From a bacterium (GTDB lineage: Bacteria; Planctomycetota; J058; JAJDCP01): DNA of 30,873 nt. The notes beneath the pieces are model-generated. The model had not been told where the DNA came from. It ran no database searches and saw only the letters and a list, made by a program, of their open reading frames with translations. Below, in pieces: positions 25,507-30,873 of the stretch. The DNA is taken from assembly GCA_030428695.1 (NCBI GenBank), contig JAUIEM010000061.1:1-30873 (forward strand). Reading direction: 5' to 3'. A program made the position numbers and the translations under genes. Numbering within the stretch: position 1 is the stretch's first letter; each line of letters opens with the position of its first letter.

Positions 25507-26337
25507 CTATCCGCCGGGCAGCACGGGCAGGCCGGGCAGCTCGGGCACGCCCTCGGGGTCCTGGCCCCCGTCCTCTTCTCCGCCCTCACCCTCGGGCGCG
25601 ACCTCGAGAGCGTGGAAGATCGCCCGTCCGCGCACCTCCTCCGAGCCTTCGACCGCGCGCACCTCGATGTCGACCATCTCGGCGAAGCTCGCCCGCCGGC
25701 CGAAGGTGTGCAGCCAGGCGTGCACGGCCTGGGAGGAGCCGACGACCGTCACCTCGACCGGGGTCTCGAGCAGCGGATCGTTGCCGTCGCGCTTCTTGCG
25801 CCGCGGGATCTGCCGGATGTCCTCGATGCGCGACACCCGCACGTCGAGCGCGGCGTCGATCACCCGCGCGGTCAGGTCGAGGCGCGTGTAGGTCTCGCTC
25901 GCCTCGCCAGCGGTGAAGGTGTCGGGCAGGTCGAGACCTTCGGTCAGCTCGGAGTCGACCGCGTTCTGCTGGGCCTTGCGCCGCGCCTGCTCGATCACCT
26001 CGGAGCGCAGCCGGTTGTAGGCGATGACCGGGTTGCCCTCAGGGGGCTGGAACGCCGGCCGGCGCTCGAAGAGGAGGCCGGTCACCCGGGCGACCGCGGG
26101 GTTGTCATCGGCGTTGAGCTGGCTCCACTCCTGCTCGAGGGAGGCGCGAAGCTCTTTGGCCGACAGCTCGCGCGCCTCGTTGGTCGCCGCGAACTCCTCG
26201 TTCCTGCGCGTCTGGCTCGTCGCTTCGGCGTCGTACGAGGCGATGGTCGACTGGCCCCAGAACAGGACGAAGCCCGCCGACACCACCATCAACAGGAAGG
26301 GCCGGTTCTCGTGCCAGATCTTCTCGATCCACTCCAC
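25507..26337 (-). CDS. GspM/PilO-like inner-membrane assembly protein
   Basis: A 276-residue bitopic protein starting at GTG, 3 bp after the HMG-CoA reductase stop. A short cytoplasmic N-terminus (MEWIEKIWHENR) precedes one membrane helix (PFLLMVVSAGFVLFWGQST). A charged helical region (about 40-135) then leads to a ferredoxin-like alpha/beta domain (about 145-250; ETPVEVTVVGSSQAVHAWLH, FAEMVDIEVRAVEGSEEVRG, RAIFHALEVAPEG), the layout of GspM/PilO. The tail is acidic and Gly/Pro-rich. Such proteins join the secretion ATPase platform to the periplasmic parts. Family assignment rests on topology, fold pattern and context. Confidence 0.75.
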   Translation of the reverse strand: MEWIEKIWHENRPFLLMVVSAGFVLFWGQSTIASYDAEATSQTRRNEEFAATNEARELSAKELRASLEQEWSQLNADDNPAVARVTGLLFERRPAFQPPEGNPVIAYNRLRSEVIEQARRKAQQNAVDSELTEGLDLPDTFTAGEASETYTRLDLTARVIDAALDVRVSRIEDIRQIPRRKKRDGNDPLLETPVEVTVVGSSQAVHAWLHTFGRRASFAEMVDIEVRAVEGSEEVRGRAIFHALEVAPEGEGGEEDGGQDPEGVPELPGLPVLPGG

Positions 26338-26340
26338 GCG

Positions 26341-27666
26341 CTACTCTCCTTCCTCTCGGGCGCTTCCGGCCTTCTCCGCCCGCAGGCTGGCGAGCTGGCG
26401 GGCCGCCTCGTCGGCCTTGACCTCGCCGCGCTTGAGCAGCCCGCTGACCAGCCGCTCGACCTCTTCCCCCCGGGCCCCCGCCGCGACCGCGACGTTACGC
26501 GCGTGCAGGGCCATGTGCCCGCGCTGGATGCCCTCGGTGGACAGCGCCCGCAGGGCGGCGAGGTTCTGGGCCAGGCCGACCGCCGCCATCACCTCGGCGA
26601 GCTCGCTCGCCCCCTCGACGTTGAGCAGCTTGAGCGACAGCTGGGCGAGGGGATGGACCTTGGTCGCGCCGCCGACCGTGCCGACCGCGAGGGGCAGCTC
26701 GAGGCTGCCGCGCAGGATGCCCTCGCGCTCGTCGCGGCGCCAGGTCGCCAGCGCGGTATAGCGCCCGCCCCGGGCCGCGTAGGCGTGGGCCGCCGCCTCG
26801 ATCGCGCGCCAGTCGTTGCCGGTCGCCAGCGCGACCGCGTCGATGCCGTTCATCGTGCCCTTGTTGTGCGTCGCGGCGCGGTAGGGGCAGGCCTCGGCGA
26901 AGCGGGACGCGGACTCGATGCCGCGGGCGACCTCGACCCCGGCGAAGCCTTTGCCGTCGAGGGCTTCGAAGGGAACGGCGCAGCGCGCCCGCACCTTCCG
27001 CCGGTCGCACAGGTTCGACAGGATGCGCAGGAGGGCCTTGCCGCCCGTCAGCTCCTCGATGCGCCGGGTCATGCGCTCGACCGAGGTGTTGACGAGGTTC
27101 GCCCCCATCGCGTCCCGGCAGTCGATGTGGACGTGGACGACGAGCACGTCGCTGCCGTCGAGTCCCCCGCCTTTGACCTCGTGGCAGGTCAGCTCCGTCG
27201 CTCCGCCGCCGCGCTTGACCAGGCGCGGGTGCGGCGTGTCGGCCAGGGCGAGCAGCTCGTCGCGGGCGGCGAGCACGGCCCGCATCGCCGCGGCGAGGTC
27301 GGGCACTTTCTGGACCTGCACCTGGCCGCTGAGGATCGGCGCGTCCGCGTCGGTGTCGAAGCCGCCCCCGACCCGGACCATCTTCGCCGCGCTGCTGACC
27401 GCCGCGACGATCGAGGCCTCCTCGACCACCATCGGCACGACGTGGTCCTTGCCGTTGCGGCGCAGGTTCAGACCGAGGCCGTAGGGCAGGGCGAACATGC
27501 CGCACACGTTCTCGATCATGTGCTCGGCCTGCTCGGCCTCGAGCCCGCCCCCCTCGAGGGCCGCGATGTCGGCGTCGTCGAGCCCGAACTTCTCCTGCAG
27601 CAGCCGGCGCCGGGCTGTGACGGAGTGCTTGTAGAAGCCGCTGATCGCGGAGCTCGGGGCGCTCAT
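26341..27666 (-). CDS. mvaA: Hydroxymethylglutaryl-CoA reductase, class II (soluble)
   Basis: A 441-residue soluble enzyme interconverting HMG-CoA and mevalonate with NAD(P)H, the committed step of the mevalonate route to isoprenoids. Class II signatures are present: ENVCGMFALPYGLGLN (52-67), PMVVEEASIVAA with the catalytic Glu (82/83), DAMGAN (185-190), HNKGTMNG with catalytic Lys 269, GTVGGA (329-334) and the flap His in GHM (His 384). There is no membrane anchor, unlike eukaryotic class I. It lies 7 bp after the isopentenyl-diphosphate isomerase gene and 3 bp before the GspM-like gene. Class II enzymes can run in the degradative direction; the partner isomerase favours biosynthesis. HMG-CoA synthase and the mevalonate kinases are not in the window. 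Confidence 0.95.
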   Translation of the reverse strand: MSAPSSAISGFYKHSVTARRRLLQEKFGLDDADIAALEGGGLEAEQAEHMIENVCGMFALPYGLGLNLRRNGKDHVVPMVVEEASIVAAVSSAAKMVRVGGGFDTDADAPILSGQVQVQKVPDLAAAMRAVLAARDELLALADTPHPRLVKRGGGATELTCHEVKGGGLDGSDVLVVHVHIDCRDAMGANLVNTSVERMTRRIEELTGGKALLRILSNLCDRRKVRARCAVPFEALDGKGFAGVEVARGIESASRFAEACPYRAATHNKGTMNGIDAVALATGNDWRAIEAAAHAYAARGGRYTALATWRRDEREGILRGSLELPLAVGTVGGATKVHPLAQLSLKLLNVEGASELAEVMAAVGLAQNLAALRALSTEGIQRGHMALHARNVAVAAGARGEEVERLVSGLLKRGEVKADEAARQLASLRAEKAGSAREEGE

Positions 27667-27673
27667 CGGACCC

Positions 27674-28735
27674 TCAACCGGAGAAGCGCGCCAGCTGCGA
27701 CGCGTAGTGCTCGAACCGCGGCGAGCGGAACAGGGAGGCGCGCCCGAGGGCGGCGAGATCGCGGCTGCCGGTCAGCAGCATCGCGATGCGCAGGCTGCGG
27801 ACGAGCTGCTCGAGGTAGGCGCGCGCTCCCTCGCGGCCGTCGTCGATCAGCGCCTTGATCACCGGCTGGGCGACGCCGCCGACCGACGCGCCGAGGGCGA
27901 TGGCCTTGGCGATGTCGAGCCCGGAGCGCATCCCGCCGGAGGCGATCAGCGCGAGGCCGCTGTCGCGCAGGCCGCTGACCGCCAGCGCGGTCGGCAGGCC
28001 CCAGTCCCAGAACAGCTGGCCCATCTCCGCGTCGCGGCCGGAGGCGCGCAGGGCCTCGACCCCGACCCAGGTCGTGCCGCCGGCGCCGGACACGTCGAGC
28101 CACTGCACGCCGACCTTCTGCACCCGCAGGCCGACGTCCGGGCTGATGCCTGTGCCGGTCTCCTTGACGATCACGGGCACATCGAGCTCACCGCACAGGC
28201 GCTCGATGGTCTCGAGGCCGTGGCGGAAGTCGACGTCGCCGCCCGGCTGCACCATCTCCATCGCGGGGTTGAGGTGGATGCACAGGGCGCTCGCCCCGAC
28301 CGCCTCGAGCAGCTCGGTGACGGCAGCGGTCGTCATCTCCCGGGCCTGGACGACGCCGAGGTTGCCGAGCACCGGGCAGGTCGGCGCGACCTCGCGCACG
28401 TCGAAGGTGGTCGCGAGCTCGGGCTTCTCGGCCATCACGCGCTGACTGCCGAGGCCGAAGGCCAGGCCGAGCTCTTCGCACAGGGCGGCGAGCTCGCGGT
28501 TGATGCGTCCGGCCCGCTCGGTGCCGCCGGTCATGCCGGTGATCAGCACCGGCGCGGCGAGGGGCTTGCCGACGAAGTCACAGCGCGTGTCGATGTCCTC
28601 GACCGCGATGTCCGGCAGGGCGTTGTGCAGGAACCAGACCTCTTCGAAGAAGGTGGTCTGGTGGTGGAACTGGACGTCCGCCCCGGCACACAGGTCGATG
28701 TGGTCGGTCTTGCGCTGGACGATGTCGGTGGCCAT
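27674..28735 (-). CDS. fni: Isopentenyl-diphosphate delta-isomerase, type II (FMN-dependent)
   Basis: A 353-residue flavoenzyme converting isopentenyl to dimethylallyl diphosphate. Type II landmarks: RKTDHIDLC near the N-terminus, LITGMTGGT, AFGLGSQR, GNLGVVQ, HLNPAMEMVQPGGDVDF containing the conserved Asn and Gln, VIVKETGTGIS, WLDVSGAGGTTWVGVE and the phosphate/FMN loop ASGGMRSGLDIAKAIALGA. It needs FMN, NADPH and Mg2+ by family knowledge. It starts with ATG and follows a promoter-like TATACT. It is the first gene of the long minus-strand cluster, directly before mvaA, so both steps of the mevalonate route are co-expressed. Confidence 0.95.
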   Translation of the reverse strand: MATDIVQRKTDHIDLCAGADVQFHHQTTFFEEVWFLHNALPDIAVEDIDTRCDFVGKPLAAPVLITGMTGGTERAGRINRELAALCEELGLAFGLGSQRVMAEKPELATTFDVREVAPTCPVLGNLGVVQAREMTTAAVTELLEAVGASALCIHLNPAMEMVQPGGDVDFRHGLETIERLCGELDVPVIVKETGTGISPDVGLRVQKVGVQWLDVSGAGGTTWVGVEALRASGRDAEMGQLFWDWGLPTALAVSGLRDSGLALIASGGMRSGLDIAKAIALGASVGGVAQPVIKALIDDGREGARAYLEQLVRSLRIAMLLTGSRDLAALGRASLFRSPRFEHYASQLARFSG

Positions 28736-28766
28736 GCAGGTTCCTCGCAGGGGCTGCGAAAGGCAC

Positions 28767-28795
28767 AGTATACCGACCCCGCCCGACGCGGGGAA
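28767..28795 (-). promoter_or_regulatory. Candidate promoter at the head of the fni-mvaA-pseudopilus operon
   Basis: On the minus strand TATACT (28772-28767) matches 5 of 6 bases of the -10 consensus, about 31 bases before the fni ATG. A weak -35, TTCCCC (28795-28790), lies 17 bp upstream and overlaps a GC-rich hairpin. No later gap in the cluster shows a comparable promoter. Confidence 0.4.
28777..28793 (-). terminator. Short GC hairpin between the TlpA-like gene and fni
   Basis: CCCCGC (28777-28782) and GCGGGG (28788-28793) with a 5-nt loop, 42 bases after the TlpA-like stop. There is no U-tract on the minus strand, so termination is uncertain. It overlaps the -35 region of the fni promoter candidate. 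Confidence 0.3.
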
Positions 28796-28834
28796 GAGCC
28801 GGCCGCTCGGAGGGAACCGTTGCGTGACGGTGCC

Positions 28835-29356
28835 CTACTGGGCGCCGAGCAGGATCTCGAGCATCTGGTTGTCGATCGCGGCCTCGAACTCCTCGGCGGC
28901 GGGGTGTCCGCGGTAGACGACGCGACCGTCGGGGCCGACGACCAGGGCGGTCGGGTAGCCTTCGATGCCGTAGTCGCGGGCGGCGCTGCCGGCGTCGATG
29001 CAGACGGGGTAGGGCATCTCGTTCTCGACGATGAAGTCGTGGACGGCCTGCTTGTCGCCGCCGCGCACCGAGTGCACCGCGACGACCTCGAACTTCCCGG
29101 TCTTGGAGTAGCGCTTGTAGAGCTCCTTCATGTGCGGGATCACCGCGCGGCAGGGCGGGCACCAGGTGCCCCAGAACTCGATGACCAGGACCTTGCCGTC
29201 CTGCTCCTCGACATCGACCTCCTGCCCCTCTTCGGTGTTCAGCCAGTCGCGGGCGTCGAGCTCGACGAGCTCTTCTCCGACCTGGGGACCGTCGGCCAGC
29301 AGGCCGAGGGGAACGGCGAACAACAGGGCGAGTGCACAAAGGCGTAGAGCGCGCAT
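28835..29356 (-). CDS. Secreted TlpA/ResA-like thioredoxin-fold protein
   Basis: A 173-residue predicted periplasmic thiol-disulfide protein. A signal peptide (MRALRLCALALLFAVPLGLLA) precedes a thioredoxin domain with active site WCPPC (Cys 66, Cys 69) in VLVIEFWGTWCPPCRAVIPH. The central TlpA/AhpC-type insertion is present, and the cis-Pro loop is GYPTALVV. A GAGGAG ribosome site precedes the ATG. It probably reduces or exchanges disulfides in envelope proteins. The sigma-70 -35 consensus TTGACA occurs on the minus strand at 29407-29402, but the matching -10 (TCATCT) is poor and very close to the ribosome site. Confidence 0.9.
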   Translation of the reverse strand: MRALRLCALALLFAVPLGLLADGPQVGEELVELDARDWLNTEEGQEVDVEEQDGKVLVIEFWGTWCPPCRAVIPHMKELYKRYSKTGKFEVVAVHSVRGGDKQAVHDFIVENEMPYPVCIDAGSAARDYGIEGYPTALVVGPDGRVVYRGHPAAEEFEAAIDNQMLEILLGAQ

Positions 29357-29623
29357 GGTAGGGATCCTCCTCTACCGCAGATGACCACAGGCCGGCGGCG
29401 CTGTCAACTCGCCAGGCGCGGGGCCTTCCTGCGGAGTCGAACAACCCGGCTGCACAGCCCTGCACAGTGTCGGCGCGACCGCGCCGGCGCAGCTCCCATC
29501 CAGACCGAGGTCGAGCGCCGGGAGTCGGCACGGATGGGGGCTTGGCGAGGAATTCCCGCGGCCGGCACGCGGTTTTCTCCAGGGCTGCTCGACGACCACG
29601 CCCGAGGGCGCTGAGGAGGAAAC
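29357..29623. other. Divergent intergenic region between the TlpA-like gene and the right-end gene
   Basis: This 267-bp gap separates genes running outward. It contains TTGACA on the minus strand (29407-29402), a tandem TGCACAG pair (29451-29467) and a tight inverted repeat CGGCGCG/CGCGCCG (29471-29486). No protein-coding or RNA gene was recognised. Confidence 0.4.
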
Positions 29624-30484
29624 ATGCAGCTGGTCTATGTCGACAACGCCGACGGAGGCATCCATCTGATCACGGGCAAGAGCTTCCGGCTGGTGCTGCC
29701 GGCGGCCTGGGTGCAGTGCGCTCTCGGCGCCCTGTCCGACGCGGCGCCGGCGGCCGCCAGCCCGGGCGGCTGGGCTCCCGCCAGCGACGCTACGCCCGCG
29801 GCTTCCGTCCAGCCCGCACCCGCCGCTTCCGCAGCGCCGGCTCCCGCCAGCCCCGCTCCGGCGCCCGCTCCGCTCGGCGGCATCCCGCCCTTCACGCAGG
29901 CCCCCGGCACCCGCGGCCCGCGCTTCGAGAAGCACATCGATCAGCTGCTGGAGATCGGCGGCTGGAGCCCGACCGGCACCGAGAAGACCCAGCGCTACGG
30001 CGAGAGCATCCCCTTCGAGCTCTGCCGTGAGATCGTAGAGGACGGCGACATCGGCCTGCTCGCGCTGGTGATCGGGGCGGGGAACTGGGGGGTCAGCGGC
30101 CTGCCCGACGACCTCGACCCGAACCCCTTCCAGTGCCAGGAGCACCTCGCGAAGTACTTCGGCGGCGGCCGGTGGAAGGGCCGGGGCAAAGGCTCGGGCA
30201 AGCACGTGATGGACCTGACCCAGGGCGGCCTCGGCATCGCCCACTACGACAGCGGCAAGCTCAAGAAGCTGTACGAGGTCTTTCCCCTGCCCGACGCGCA
30301 GTGCGCCGCGAGCTTCAAGAAGCTGAACTTCTACCCGATGCAGGACCTGCGCAAGGCCGGCAAGGACAAGCCGCTCGAGAACGGCCGCACGGTCGAGGAG
30401 AACTGGCAGGCCTGGCGGACCTGGGGGAGAAGCTGCTGCAGGACCGCGACTTCCAGCACCGGTACATGTTCAAGCGCTGGGTGA
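29624..30484 (+). CDS. Unrecognised protein with Ala/Pro-rich linker; frame breaks near 30412
   Basis: The ATG is preceded by GAGGAGGA (29613-29620). A small N-terminal domain (MQLVYVDNADGGIHLITGKS, to about 40) is joined by an Ala/Pro/Ser linker (about 44-92) to a globular domain (about 98-265) with LLEIGGWSPTGTEKTQRYG, GDIGLLALVIGAGNWGVSGL, FQCQEHLAKYFGGGRW and GGLGIAHYDSGKLKKLYEVF. No signal peptide is visible. Residues from about 264 look out of frame; the sensible continuation is in the -1 frame from 30412. The family was not recognised. The mix of a small domain, flexible linker and compact Trp/Gly-rich domain could suit an enzyme acting on polymers, but no catalytic motif can be named. 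Confidence 0.65.
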   Translation: MQLVYVDNADGGIHLITGKSFRLVLPAAWVQCALGALSDAAPAAASPGGWAPASDATPAASVQPAPAASAAPAPASPAPAPAPLGGIPPFTQAPGTRGPRFEKHIDQLLEIGGWSPTGTEKTQRYGESIPFELCREIVEDGDIGLLALVIGAGNWGVSGLPDDLDPNPFQCQEHLAKYFGGGRWKGRGKGSGKHVMDLTQGGLGIAHYDSGKLKKLYEVFPLPDAQCAASFKKLNFYPMQDLRKAGKDKPLENGRTVEENWQAWRTWGRSCCRTATSSTGTCSSAG

Positions 30485-30873
30485 CCGACTTCTTCGACAA
30501 GGCCCTGGCCCGCAACGGCAACGACGTCTACAAGGCGATCGTCTGGTCCCGGGCCGCGAGCAGCACCCAGCGGCTGTGCGCGACCGGCGCCGCGGTGCCG
30601 ATCCAGATCGCGAAGTACAGCTCCCGCAGCAGCCGCTACCAGCGCCAGGCGAACTTCATCATGCGGGTGCTCGCCCTCGCCGCCTACGTCAAGGGCAAGC
30701 GCCCCGGCGCCTCCCCCGCGGCCGCCAGCGCCCCCGCGACCGTGTTCGGCGCCCCCTCCCCCGCCCCGGCCAGCGGCCCCGCAGCCGGCGCCCGGCGCGC
30801 TGGCGACGGCAGCGGCCGCCCTCCCGGCCCGGCCCGGAACGGCGCCGCGGAGCACCCGGGCCCCCGGGCGAGG
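30412..30873 (+). CDS. Continuation of the right-end protein after a -1 frame change (partial, runs off the window)
   Basis: From 30412 this frame reads LADLGEKLLQDRDFQHRYMF then KRWVTDFFDKALARNGNDVY and stays open to the last base. It looks like normal coding sequence: amphipathic helices, then ATGAAVPIQIAKYSSRSSRY, then an Ala/Pro/Ser-rich tail like the linker of the upstream part. The first frame ends in Cys/Ser/Thr-rich nonsense and a stop at 30484. One C missing in GGCAGGCCTGG (30406-30416) would restore a single frame. Sequencing error or a real mutation cannot be told apart here. Confidence 0.6.
   Translation, partial: MADLGEKLLQDRDFQHRYMFKRWVTDFFDKALARNGNDVYKAIVWSRAASSTQRLCATGAAVPIQIAKYSSRSSRYQRQANFIMRVLALAAYVKGKRPGASPAAASAPATVFGAPSPAPASGPAAGARRAGDGSGRPPGPARNGAAEHPGPRAR

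Noticed and set aside
29379..29407. Firm promoter for the TlpA-like gene from TTGACA
   Set aside because: The -35 is perfect but the -10 (TCATCT) is poor, and the implied start nearly overlaps the ribosome site, so it is mentioned only within other entries.
30400..30430. Programmed -1 ribosomal frameshift in the right-end gene
   Set aside because: No X-XXY-YYZ slippery site is present, and a single missing C explains the break more simply.

Overview
The window is GC-rich bacterial DNA, densely coding on both strands. No rRNA, tRNA, insertion sequence, phage gene or CRISPR array was seen. The gene types suggest an environmental Gram-negative bacterium, possibly a deep Planctomycetota/PVC lineage: a membrane Ser/Thr kinase with an FGE-sulfatase-like outer domain, a large secreted zincin, ECF sigma regulation, oversized pseudopilins with LamG-like domains, and secreted HEAT/TPR proteins. 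This assignment is inference; there is no rRNA or ribosomal marker, and Myxococcota-like or other lineages remain possible.

Plus-strand block 1 to 12.3 kb: an upstream terminator-like hairpin; a BarA-type hybrid histidine kinase (171-3164); a PlsC acyltransferase (3264-4004) followed after 15 bp by a secreted HEAT-like protein (4020-5816); a secreted HExxH zinc metalloprotease (5960-8434); selD (8580-9617); and a kinase/FGE fusion protein (9791-12316). selD is read through an in-frame TGA at codon 14. It has a perfect Shine-Dalgarno before the ATG and a SECIS-type hairpin just after the TGA, so this is a selenocysteine-containing selenophosphate synthetase that a standard gene caller truncates.

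Minus-strand block 12.3 to 14.3 kb: a zinc-ribbon protein, an ECF sigma factor and a GT27-like (polypeptide GalNAc-transferase-like) glycosyltransferase, spaced by about 10 bp, run as a small operon. A perfect 19-bp palindrome sits between this operon and a divergent 44-codon ORF and overlaps the -35 regions of both.

Minus-strand block 28.7 to 14.7 kb: one apparently continuous operon, read fni - mvaA - GspM/PilO-like - small membrane protein - TPR/ConA-like protein - GspG - GspH-like - GspK-like - GspJ - GspI. Junctions are 4-bp GTGA overlaps, a 10-bp overlap or short gaps. Mevalonate/isoprenoid genes therefore precede a type II-secretion-like pseudopilus set. Three of its proteins carry LamG/concanavalin-like beta-sandwich regions, and the GspK-like tip protein is about 1600 residues, several times the usual size. 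No secretion ATPase, platform GspF or secretin is present in the window. This cluster is the best candidate for an undescribed variant machine, a pseudopilus with a lectin-like tip.

Right end: a secreted TlpA-like thioredoxin (28835-29356, minus), a 267-bp divergent intergenic region, and an unrecognised Ala/Pro-linker protein (from 29624, plus). Its reading frame shifts by -1 near 30412 and continues open to the window edge.
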